Positions 47,920 through 55,759 of a stretch of DNA of 64,000 nucleotides are shown piece by piece; the stretch's first letter is position 1, and each line of letters starts with the position of its first letter. Source of the DNA: Roseateles_C aquae (GTDB lineage: Bacteria; Pseudomonadota; Gammaproteobacteria; Burkholderiales; Burkholderiaceae_C); NCBI RefSeq assembly GCF_032337115.1, contig NZ_JAVXZY010000003.1:310001-374000 (forward strand). The letters are read 5' to 3'. The position numbers and the translations under genes are program-made. A model generated the notes under the pieces. That model searched no databases and had not been told where the DNA came from. It worked only from the letters and a program-made list of their open reading frames with translations.

Positions 47920-49226
47920 TGCGCCATCTCCGCGGCGCAGGCTTCAATCTGGCGCACTGCTTCGCACAGGGTGTCCTCCGGGATGTTGAGGGCGGGCATG
48001 AATTTGACTACTTCGTCGTTAGGTCCGCAGGTCTCGGTCAGGACGCCCCGAACGAGCAAGCCCCGTCGGAAAGCTTCGGAACGACTCGGACTGTCGAACC
48101 GCAATCCGACGAAGAGGCCGCGTCCAACCGGCGTGGCATGTCCGCGCATGTAGCCGTTGGTGATTCGACTCAGGGCGTCATGAAGGAGTTTTGACCGGTG
48201 CGCGATGCCGTTTTGAAAGGACGCGTCGCGCCAGTACTCAAGTGCAGCAGTCGCGCCAACGAAGGCCAGGTTGTTTCCTCGAAATGTTCCGTTGTGTTCC
48301 CCGGGCTCCCAGACATCCAGCTTCGGGTGAATCAAGGTGAGTGCCATCGGCAAGCCCGAACCGCCGATGGACTTCGACAGACATACGATGTCTGGATGGA
48401 TGTCCATTGCTTCGAAGCTGAAGAACGTCCCACAGCGGCCACAGCCAGCTTGAATGTCATCGACAATGAGTAGGGCACCGAGATCCTTCGCTAGCGCCGC
48501 AAGTGCGCGCATCCATGCGTCACGTGCGCAGTTCAGTCCACCCTCGCCCTGCACCGCTTCCACGATGAACGCTGCGGGGGCGTCGTAGCCGCTGCTGGCG
48601 TCCAAGAAGAGCTTTCTCGCCAGCCCTACCGTGTCAATCTCCGGGCCGAAATATGCATCGTAGGGTAGACGCAGTGTGTCGCCCAGCGAAACACCGGCTG
48701 CCGAGCGCTTTGCTCGATTGCCGGTCAGCGCAAGCGCACCGAGTGAGACCCCGTGATAGCTGTTGGTGAATGCCGCGATCGCTCGCCGCCCCGTGACCTT
48801 GCGCGCGAGTTTGATAGCTGCTTCGACGCAGTTCGTGCCTGTTGGTCCAGTGAATTGCACCCGATAGTGGAGCGCGCGCGGCACGAGGATCGTGTCGCGA
48901 AACTCCTGCAGGAATCTGGCTTTGGCTGCCGTGGCGAAATCCAGCGTCTGAAGGATGCCGTCGTCGTCCAGGTACCGGATGAGCGCCTGCTTGATCAGTG
49001 GGTCGTTGTGGCCGTAGTTGAGTGAGCCGGCCGCGCACAGAAAATCAATATAGCGATTGCCGCGCTCGTCGAAAATGCAACTGCCCTGAGCTCTTGTGAA
49101 TACGACGGGTGTACTCCTGCAGTAGCTTCGTACTGCCGACTCCATGTCTTCAATCAATGAGAGGTCTGCGCTCGCCGCCCGGCTGGCCTGGGCTTCGACA
49201 AGGTTTTGGACGGGCATGGAACACAT
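47916..49226 (-). CDS. Class III aminotransferase, diaminobutyrate (EctB)-like
   Basis: A 436-residue PLP enzyme very like diaminobutyrate-2-oxoglutarate aminotransferase: ESAVRSYCRSTPVVFTRAQG, IDFLCAAGSLNYGHNDP, YRVQFTGPTGTNCVEAAIKLARK, FTNSYHGVSLGALALTGN and the PLP Lys in CLSKSIGGSGLPMAL. It should make L-2,4-diaminobutyrate from aspartate semialdehyde. There are no ectA or ectC neighbours, so the diamine presumably feeds the cluster product rather than ectoine. A second ATG lies three codons in (49217). Confidence 0.9.
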   Translation of the reverse strand: MCSMPVQNLVEAQASRAASADLSLIEDMESAVRSYCRSTPVVFTRAQGSCIFDERGNRYIDFLCAAGSLNYGHNDPLIKQALIRYLDDDGILQTLDFATAAKARFLQEFRDTILVPRALHYRVQFTGPTGTNCVEAAIKLARKVTGRRAIAAFTNSYHGVSLGALALTGNRAKRSAAGVSLGDTLRLPYDAYFGPEIDTVGLARKLFLDASSGYDAPAAFIVEAVQGEGGLNCARDAWMRALAALAKDLGALLIVDDIQAGCGRCGTFFSFEAMDIHPDIVCLSKSIGGSGLPMALTLIHPKLDVWEPGEHNGTFRGNNLAFVGATAALEYWRDASFQNGIAHRSKLLHDALSRITNGYMRGHATPVGRGLFVGLRFDSPSRSEAFRRGLLVRGVLTETCGPNDEVVKFMPALNIPEDTLCEAVRQIEACAAEMAQ

Positions 49227-49227
49227 T

Positions 49228-50493
49228 TCAGAGTGAGCGCAAGGGTTGCGCGGTCGTGCTGCTGGCCTCGTCCGCCGCTAGGATGCGTGGGGCTGCGGCC
49301 TTTAGATAGAGCTCGGTCACCAAGGCGGTGAGCACGGAGGCGCTGGTGAGCGCGACGAAACCGGTGATCGGAATCAGCCCAGCGGCATATGCGCTGCCGG
49401 CGAGTACGAGGCCAGGGCCGCCGCGTGTGTTCATCGCAATGCCATAGTCGAGCCTGCGCTCGCCTGGACGTCGGATGAACCCGGCCGCCAGGCTGACGCT
49501 GGTGATCTTGATGACTGACGACCAAAGGATAAATACGCCCACAGCCTCGAGGCTTACGATGGACGACGGCTGGATGCCAAAGCCGACGCAGGTGAAGTAG
49601 ATCGGCGCTCCCAAGGTCACAGCCAGGGCCTGACTCCTGCCAATGGCAGTGCCAAAGACGTCACGGTGAGGTGCGACTGCCAGACCGCACAGGACCATTC
49701 CGATCACCGGCTCCAGGCCGGCAGCATGCATCAAGCCGATGAACAGAAGCGACGTGGCGAGCAGCAACATCCAAGGGGCCTCGCGTCGCCGCCTGCGCAG
49801 GCCGTGCGCTAGGCCCTGGAATGCCAACCCGGCGAGCGCGCCGGCGGCCAACGTGAGGCCCAGGCCGCGCAACACCTGTTGAACCAATGTGTCCACAACC
49901 AGGCCGTTGCCTTGGCGAAGGTTCACCGCCACAGAAAACAGGGCCCAGACAAGGATGTCGATGAAGCAGGCGGCCAGCAGAAGACCGTGGGCAAATGGGC
50001 TGCGCTGCAAGCCAACGTTCAAGAAGATTTTGGTGAGAAAAGGCACCGAGCAGACCATCACGCCTAGGCTGAGGGCGAGGAAGTAGGCTAGGCGTGCCCC
50101 GTCGCCAGCAGCCTGCAGGGTTGCATCAGGTGCCAGCGCAGGGATGTGACCCACGGTGATCAGGCCGACGGCAAAGGCTGCGACGCTAGCCGCCAGCAGA
50201 GTGCCGACCTCAAGCAGGTGCCGTTGTAGGCTTGTGATCTTCAGGTCGGCACAACTGGAAAAGACCAGCAGGTACAGCGCGGCGGTCTGTGCCGCCGATG
50301 CGGCGCCAGCAGCGGGTCCTGCAGATAGTTGCAGCCCGAACTGCACGCACAGGCCGCAGGCACCGAATGCCAGCCCGAGTGCTAGGTACACGAGGATGTC
50401 GGGCACCCAGGACGCCAATCGAGGCCGGACGATGCACACCGCCACGAGCGAGGCGCTAGCCAGTAGTCCTAGAGAAGCGAGGCCGGAAGACAT
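49228..50493 (-). CDS. CPA2-type cation:proton antiporter
   Basis: A 421-residue integral membrane protein with about twelve hydrophobic segments in the CPA2/Kef fold (DILVYLALGLAFGACGLCV, AYFLALSLGVMVCSVPFLTKIFLN, DYGIAMNTRGGPGLVLAGSAYAAGL). The NTRGGPGLVLA segment is the family's inverted-repeat core. It lacks the TrkA-N domain of KefB/C. Similar antiporters occur in natural-product clusters, where they are thought to aid self-resistance or export. The next gene starts two bases after its stop. Confidence 0.87.
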   Translation of the reverse strand: MSSGLASLGLLASASLVAVCIVRPRLASWVPDILVYLALGLAFGACGLCVQFGLQLSAGPAAGAASAAQTAALYLLVFSSCADLKITSLQRHLLEVGTLLAASVAAFAVGLITVGHIPALAPDATLQAAGDGARLAYFLALSLGVMVCSVPFLTKIFLNVGLQRSPFAHGLLLAACFIDILVWALFSVAVNLRQGNGLVVDTLVQQVLRGLGLTLAAGALAGLAFQGLAHGLRRRRREAPWMLLLATSLLFIGLMHAAGLEPVIGMVLCGLAVAPHRDVFGTAIGRSQALAVTLGAPIYFTCVGFGIQPSSIVSLEAVGVFILWSSVIKITSVSLAAGFIRRPGERRLDYGIAMNTRGGPGLVLAGSAYAAGLIPITGFVALTSASVLTALVTELYLKAAAPRILAADEASSTTAQPLRSL

Positions 50494-50562
50494 GGGATCA
50501 CCCCGCGTTGTCGAGTCGAATGAAGCCGCTGCCCGGCCGGGACTTCCGCCCGTGTCCGGGAC

Positions 50563-51342
50563 TCAATTGGCGACCGTCCCGGGCGCTAGCTCGGGGGCCA
50601 GCGTCAGATAGCAGGGATAGTCCGCTTGGGCGGCACGGACAAGATTGAGGTCGATGGTGACGCTAACGACGGGCTGTTGCGGCGTGGTCACGGCCAGCAC
50701 TTCACCACCTGGAGCGATGATGAACCCACCGCCACCGAAACGTTGGCCGTCCGGAGCATGACCAGAGCGGTTGGAGGACAGGACGTAGCAGCCGCTCGCC
50801 AGCGCCGCCATTCGGCCGGCGATTAGCCAATTGTCGGCACCACCGGTACAGCGCGGCGCGACAATGACATTGCAGCCATTGCGCGCGAGCTGGCAGGCCA
50901 ACTCTGTAAACATGAGCTCCGTGCAGATCAGGGCACCGAGGCGCATATCTTCGAAGGTCGCCGTCTGTGCCAGCATAGGCTGAGCCTCAAACCAACTCTG
51001 CTCGTAGAAACCGGCCTCCTCGGGTAGGCGGGACTTGGCATGGAAGGCGTGCACCGTCCCCTCGCGAACCAGTACGGCCTCGTTGACAAGCCGCTGTCGG
51101 CCCAGGCGCGGGCGTGTTAGCAGGGCGGAACCGCGACGACGCGCGGCCAGCCTAGCCAGCAGCTCCTCGTGCAACTGCACGCTGGACCTGGCCGCCTCGA
51201 TCTCGAAATCCTGCTGCGAAGCAAGCCATGGTCCGCAGGGCATTTCATTGAACAAGACCAGGTCGGCCTCAGCGGCTTCCATTTGGGCGGCGAGTTCTTC
51301 AGGGGTGCTTCCGTGCACCAACTCCATGGCAGCTATACGCAT
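50563..51342 (-). CDS. Carbon-nitrogen hydrolase (nitrilase superfamily)
   Basis: A 259-residue nitrilase-fold enzyme. The catalytic triad is readable: Glu in LVLFNEMPCG (about residue 33), Lys in FHAKSRLPEEAGFYE and Cys in LGALICTELMF. Helper residues GGGFIIAPGGEVLA follow. The CTELMF elbow differs from the usual CYDxxFPE, so the substrate pocket is not standard. It adjoins the YqcI/YcgG gene (one-base overlap), and may hydrolyse an amide or amidine-type intermediate; this is inference. Confidence 0.87.
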   Translation of the reverse strand: MRIAAMELVHGSTPEELAAQMEAAEADLVLFNEMPCGPWLASQQDFEIEAARSSVQLHEELLARLAARRRGSALLTRPRLGRQRLVNEAVLVREGTVHAFHAKSRLPEEAGFYEQSWFEAQPMLAQTATFEDMRLGALICTELMFTELACQLARNGCNVIVAPRCTGGADNWLIAGRMAALASGCYVLSSNRSGHAPDGQRFGGGGFIIAPGGEVLAVTTPQQPVVSVTIDLNLVRAAQADYPCYLTLAPELAPGTVAN

Positions 51343-52094
51343 CAGGCCTCCTGCCGGGCCGTCAGGACGTGAAACGGGCAGCGGTCGCTGCGCTCGCGGT
51401 TCTCCTCAACAATGCCGTATTGCCACCACTCGATCTCGCCCGCCTGGTAGGAGCCCAGCTGGTGACAGTGAGCCAGGCCGTCGTAGTGTTCAACACGCTG
51501 GCGGATATGCGTCCGCATGGCACGGCCTTCCGGCGTGTTACCGGCCACGATGTCGAAGCGTTCGCGCGGATTCACAATGAACAGCAGGTGATCACCCAGG
51601 TTGCGGCTGCGTCGCGCGCGGTGCAGGGGCACACTCATGTTGACAAAGAGCTGCATGCTGTCGAAGCACATGGACCAGAAGGGCTCGTGTGGGTCCCGCG
51701 CCACGCCATTGGGCCAGTCCTCAAGATCCAGGCCATGCCAAGCCTGCAGCACCTGCCAGCCGAAGGCGTGGTATTGCTCGAGTGTGTCGAAGCGGGCTGC
51801 TTGCAGCGAAAAGGCGACCACAAGGGGGCGGGCCGTGTTGATGGAACCGTTCCACTGGCGCGACAGTGACGTGTATTGGCGCAGGTCCGCCGCAGACGCA
51901 GCGAGTCCGGCCTCGTCGCTCTGTTCGACGAATGAATAGCAGATGAGCTTTCGCTTGAAGGCGTTCTGCGAAAACGTGCAGGGGAACTCAGAGGGCGCGC
52001 GCAGGCGCTCCCCAAGCTGTTCATGGACTTGGCGGTGCCAGTCTGAGTGCCCCGGACCAAGCGTGTCCAGATGGGCTTGCTCGATAAGTGCCAT
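51342..52094 (-). CDS. YqcI/YcgG family protein (putative heme-dependent N-hydroxylase)
   Basis: A 250-residue member of the YqcI/YcgG family. Landmarks are FPCTFSQNAFKRKLICYSFV near residue 37, the FIVNPRERFD segment with following RQRVEHYDGL, and CHQLGSYQAGEIEWWQYGIVEENRERSDRCPFH near the C-terminus. Characterised relatives in natural-product pathways (DcsA, GntA and AglA, from memory) are heme enzymes that hydroxylate guanidine nitrogens, often of arginine. Lying 12 bases after the NRPS gene, it is likely the first N-oxidation step here. Confidence 0.82.
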   Translation of the reverse strand: MALIEQAHLDTLGPGHSDWHRQVHEQLGERLRAPSEFPCTFSQNAFKRKLICYSFVEQSDEAGLAASAADLRQYTSLSRQWNGSINTARPLVVAFSLQAARFDTLEQYHAFGWQVLQAWHGLDLEDWPNGVARDPHEPFWSMCFDSMQLFVNMSVPLHRARRSRNLGDHLLFIVNPRERFDIVAGNTPEGRAMRTHIRQRVEHYDGLAHCHQLGSYQAGEIEWWQYGIVEENRERSDRCPFHVLTARQEA

Positions 52095-52105
52095 GGGTCC
52101 TCCGT

Positions 52106-53938
52106 TCAGGCCTGCGTGGCAGGTTCGTGGGCGATGCGTTCGGCCAGGGCGCGCACCGTGGGACCGGTCAGGAAGTCATAGATCGTGACCCCCGCATCCA
52201 AGTTGCTGTTGATTTCCGCAAGTGCCTCGGTGACCAGCATCGAATAGCCGCCAAGATCGAAGAAGTTGTCGTCGAGTCCGACGGACGAGACATTGAGGAT
52301 GCTGCTGAAGATCCTCGCAATCTCCTGCTCGGTCGACGTGTGCTTCTCCTCAACGGCGCCTTGAACGCTGGCCACGCGTTCGAAGGCCTTGACGATGGTG
52401 GGACGATCTACCTTGCCATTGGGGTTCAGCGGAAAGGCCGTGACGAACTCGATATGAGTGGGGATCATGAAGACTGGTGCCCGACGGGCCAGGGCCTTTC
52501 GCACCTCGGCGGCCAGCATCTCGGCGTCAGCGGGCAGGCCGTCCACGAGCAGCATTGCGGCCAGCGTCTCGGCGTTGCCAGCTTCCAGCTTGACGGCGAC
52601 GGCGTCGCGCAGCCGCACATCCTGGCGCAACAGTGATTCAACGTCACCCAGGTCAACGCGGTTGCCGCGGATCTTGACCTGGTGATCGGCTCGTCCCTCG
52701 AAGACCAGGCCCACGTCAGGCAGCCAACGGCCGAGGTCGCCGCTGCGGTAGGCGATCTGGTCCGGCACCTCAGGGTCGGCGATGAACTTGCGGCGCGTCG
52801 CGGCCAGGTCATTGACGTAGCCCTTGCCGACGCCGACGCCGGCGATCACGATCTCACCGACCTCGCCTGGCGATACTGGCCGGCCGCTGTCGTCCAGCAG
52901 GTGGACACGGGTGTTCGTGATCACGTGCCCAGCCGGCACGCCCTGCTCGATGTAGCGCTTGTAGTCGGAGAGAACGTGAAAGGTTGAGACGTCGCTGCAT
53001 TCGGCCGTGCCATAGACATTTGCTACGCGCGTCGTAGTCGTTGAGGCTTCCGCCCAGGCCTGCAGACGTGCTGCATTGATCGGCTCACCGCCGAGGAAGA
53101 GGCAACGGAGACGGCCAGCGGCCGCGCGCTCTGGACTTTCGGCTAGCGGGTAGAAGGCGCTCGGTGCGCAGTTGAGCAGGCTGATCTCGTCACGACGGAT
53201 CTGGTCCAGCACTGCCGCAGCGTCGATTGTCGGGAATGGGCAAAGGTGGAGCTGCCCGCCAGCAAGCAAGGGCATGACGATGGCCCGCTGAGTGATGTCA
53301 AAGCTGAAGGAGCTGACGATCAGTGCGCGGTCCTGGGGACTGATCTTGAATTCGTCGACGAACCAGGACATCAGGTTCATCCAGCCGGCCTGGTGCACCG
53401 CCGCCGCTTTGGGCGTGCCCGTCGAACCTGAGGTGAAGACCACGTAGACCAGGTCGTTGGGGGATAACTCTGGCAGTTCAAAGGTGTCGGCGAAGGCGGC
53501 GATGCGCTCACGGTCGCGGTCCAGGTGCAGACGGGGGGCGCCGAATGGCGGGCGCGTGCCCAGGCCCTTCTCGGTGGTCAGCACCAGGGCCATGTCCACA
53601 GCGGCGCACATCTGCGCCACGCGTTCGGGCGGGTACTCCGGGTCTATGGCCGCGTAGGCTGCGCCCGTCTTGAGCACGCCAAGGATGGCAATGATCAGCT
53701 CCACGCTGCGCTCGACGGCAATGCCCACCAGGTCTCCGACGCCAATGCCGCGCGCCACGATCGCATTGGCCAGGCGGCTGGATGCACTGTCGAGGTCGGC
53801 GTAGCTGAGGGTACGACCCGCCATGGAGACGGCCGGCGCATTCGGGTAGGTCCGGGCGATATCAACAATGCGGCCGATCACGGTCGGCGTGCGCGCGCTG
53901 GAAGTGCGGCGATGGATGAAGATGGGTTGGGCTTGCAT
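52106..53938 (-). CDS. Free-standing NRPS adenylation-carrier didomain protein
   Basis: A 610-residue protein with an adenylation domain and a C-terminal carrier domain. Core motifs are FTSGSTGTPKA (A3), FSFD (A4), NVYGTAE (A5), YRSGDLGR (A7) and NPNGKVDR (A10); the carrier site is DLGGYSML with Ser about 566. Aligning to GrsA by eye gives a binding-pocket string near D-I-R-N-F-G-V-D-V, which I do not recognise. It should activate one amino acid and hold it as a thioester. No condensation domain is in the protein. Confidence 0.9.
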   Translation of the reverse strand: MQAQPIFIHRRTSSARTPTVIGRIVDIARTYPNAPAVSMAGRTLSYADLDSASSRLANAIVARGIGVGDLVGIAVERSVELIIAILGVLKTGAAYAAIDPEYPPERVAQMCAAVDMALVLTTEKGLGTRPPFGAPRLHLDRDRERIAAFADTFELPELSPNDLVYVVFTSGSTGTPKAAAVHQAGWMNLMSWFVDEFKISPQDRALIVSSFSFDITQRAIVMPLLAGGQLHLCPFPTIDAAAVLDQIRRDEISLLNCAPSAFYPLAESPERAAAGRLRCLFLGGEPINAARLQAWAEASTTTTRVANVYGTAECSDVSTFHVLSDYKRYIEQGVPAGHVITNTRVHLLDDSGRPVSPGEVGEIVIAGVGVGKGYVNDLAATRRKFIADPEVPDQIAYRSGDLGRWLPDVGLVFEGRADHQVKIRGNRVDLGDVESLLRQDVRLRDAVAVKLEAGNAETLAAMLLVDGLPADAEMLAAEVRKALARRAPVFMIPTHIEFVTAFPLNPNGKVDRPTIVKAFERVASVQGAVEEKHTSTEQEIARIFSSILNVSSVGLDDNFFDLGGYSMLVTEALAEINSNLDAGVTIYDFLTGPTVRALAERIAHEPATQA

Positions 53939-53959
53939 GGGTTGGTTCTGCTGAAGGGG

Positions 53960-54553
53960 CTATTCGTCGAGGTCAAGCGCGGAGCTCTCCGCGTTCTCCA
54001 GGGTGCCGCGCATGAGCTTCCAGGTTTCCTGACTAACGGTGTAACTGTTATCCCAGAGGTGGCCGCGGTTGATGGCTTTGCCGCAGTGAATGAAGGACTC
54101 GTATACGTTCACCACGATGGCGGTACGTGGCAACTTGCCGTTGCGTTCGCGGAAGAGCTCCAGGACCGCGGGGTCGTGTGTGATCGAGGCTTCGCCCTTT
54201 ACGCGCAGGCACTCCAGCAGACCCGGTGCCAGGAACATCAGGCCGATCTCGCGGTGCTTGAGCAGTCCAGTCATGCAGTCCAGGCGATGGTTGCCTGAGC
54301 GATCGGGAATGACGAGCGTGTGCGGGTTCAACACTTTGACAAAGCCTGGCGCATCGCCGCGTGGGCTAACCTCGATGCCGATGTCGGGATTGCATGCCGC
54401 AATCACCACGAAGGGTGAGTGCTCGATGAACTTGATTGCCGTGCGGTCCAGTTCATCAAGTACGGCCAGAAAGCGTGTGCCCGGGTAGAGGCTGCGCAGC
54501 TTGTCTTCCGAATCGACGAGGTATTCGCAGGTCTTGGTTTCGGTGAGCATCAC
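53960..54553 (-). CDS. Pyridoxamine 5'-phosphate oxidase-like FMN split-barrel protein
   Basis: A 197-residue protein of the PPOX-like flavin-binding split-barrel group: SPFVVIAACNPDIGIEVSPRGDAPGFVKVLNPHTLVIPDRSGNHR-type core at about 46-90, then REIGLMFLAPG, LRVKGEASITHD and the helix RTAIVVNVYESFIHCGKAI. Members are FMN or F420 oxidoreductases of varied function. It lies 21 bases upstream of the NRPS gene in the same operon, so a redox step or flavin supply is plausible. Confidence 0.82.
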   Translation of the reverse strand: MMLTETKTCEYLVDSEDKLRSLYPGTRFLAVLDELDRTAIKFIEHSPFVVIAACNPDIGIEVSPRGDAPGFVKVLNPHTLVIPDRSGNHRLDCMTGLLKHREIGLMFLAPGLLECLRVKGEASITHDPAVLELFRERNGKLPRTAIVVNVYESFIHCGKAINRGHLWDNSYTVSQETWKLMRGTLENAESSALDLDE

Positions 54554-54562
54554 GGGACTCCT

Positions 54563-54955
54563 TCAGCAGGCCATCACTGCCTGCGCGCTAGCCAGGCGCA
54601 GGATGAATTCGCAGCCTTTGCTGCGAGAGAGGAAAGCCTTGCGGCTCCGCGGCGACGTGCCCTGGATCAAGAGCACATAGCGTTCGGCGATGCAGACCTC
54701 CTCGCCGGAGGCCTTCAAGACAGCTCGTATCACCCCGCTGCCAGCGGATTCCACGTGGACTACGGCCGGACGGTCACCAGACAGTCCGTACAGTGCCACG
54801 TCCTTGCCAATCAATCCCATCAGCGCGGGCCGCATCGGGTCGGCTGGCCAAGACGGTGCGGTGCCCGCAGAAGCATTGACAGCATTGACGGTTTGGATGT
54901 CCTTGGTTAGCGTGCCGCCACCTTTGACGTTACTTTCTTGGTCTGATGCATTCAT
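54563..54955 (-). CDS. Small protein of unknown function, first gene of the island operon
   Basis: A 130-residue protein with a disordered N-terminus (MNASDQESNVKGGGTLTKDI) and a compact beta-rich part (MGLIGKDVALYGLSGDRPAVV, VIRAVLKASGEEVCIAERYVLLIQG). It lacks recognisable domains. Its start overlaps the start of the divergent thioesterase gene by ten bases, so one of the two starts is probably wrong, or promoters lie inside coding sequence. It is nine bases before the FMN-protein gene. Confidence 0.6.
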   Translation of the reverse strand: MNASDQESNVKGGGTLTKDIQTVNAVNASAGTAPSWPADPMRPALMGLIGKDVALYGLSGDRPAVVHVESAGSGVIRAVLKASGEEVCIAERYVLLIQGTSPRSRKAFLSRSKGCEFILRLASAQAVMAC

Positions 54956-55716
54956 TTCCAGTCCCCTGCAACAAGAACTTGTGGTTCAGTGAGTTCGGAG
55001 CTGCCGACAGCGCCGGTCGACGGCTGTTTGCCTTCCCCTACGGTGGCGCTGGTGCTGGCGCATTTCGCGCCCTCGCGGCGGCCATGCCGCGTGACTGGGT
55101 GCTGTCCGCCATGGTGGCGCCCGGCCGGGAGCGTCGGTTCCGGGAGCCACCGTTCAGCGATGTGCATAGCCTTCTCGACGCCTTGATGCCGGCCTTTGAA
55201 GCCTTGCTGGACCGCCCCTTCGCATTCCTCGGCCACAGCGTGGGCGCGCTGGTCGCCTTCGAGCTGTGCCGCCGCTTGCGCCGCGAAGGCCTGCCGATGC
55301 CCGAACTGCTGTGTGTCTCGGCCCGTGTGGCACCAGCCGCGCCGCGCCGCATGCACGACTTCCACACCCTGTCTGGCGATGCGCTGGTGGAGGCGGTGCT
55401 GGCTCTGAATCGCAGTAGCCTGGGCCCAGCCCCGATACCAGACTTCATCCGTGCCGTCGAACCGCAGCTGCGCGCCGACTTCGCCATCACCGACACCTAC
55501 CGCTACTCGCCGGAGCCCAGCTTGAAGGTGCCTCTGCTGGCCGTTGGATCGAGTGACGATCCATCGGTCAGGCCCGAGGACCTGGATGCCTGGAAGGCCG
55601 AGACGGAAGTCGCCTTCGAGACGCAGGTCTTCCCGGATGGCGGGCATTTCTTTCTGGACCGCCATGCCAACGCGCTCGCCGCGCGAATCGAGAGGGCCTG
55701 GCAGCGCGCGGTTTGA
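54946..55716 (+). CDS. Type II thioesterase
   Basis: A 256-residue alpha/beta hydrolase of the GrsT/TesA-type external thioesterases, which clear misloaded carrier domains in NRPS systems. It has RLFAFPYGGAGAGAFRAL near residue 27, VAPGRERRFREPPF, nucleophile elbow LGHSVGALVAFELC, and the C-terminal His in FPDGGHFFLDRH. It is the only plus-strand gene in the cluster core and faces away from the NRPS operon, sharing the control region with it. Confidence 0.9.
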   Translation: MHSFPVPCNKNLWFSEFGAADSAGRRLFAFPYGGAGAGAFRALAAAMPRDWVLSAMVAPGRERRFREPPFSDVHSLLDALMPAFEALLDRPFAFLGHSVGALVAFELCRRLRREGLPMPELLCVSARVAPAAPRRMHDFHTLSGDALVEAVLALNRSSLGPAPIPDFIRAVEPQLRADFAITDTYRYSPEPSLKVPLLAVGSSDDPSVRPEDLDAWKAETEVAFETQVFPDGGHFFLDRHANALAARIERAWQRAV

Positions 55717-55759
55717 TGAAGCTGCCCAAGCCGCCTGGGCGCTCGTTGCGGCAGGCATG

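Noticed and set aside
47916..49226. Ectoine biosynthesis
   Set aside because: The EctB-like aminotransferase has no ectA or ectC beside it, and its neighbours are NRPS-type and oxidative genes.
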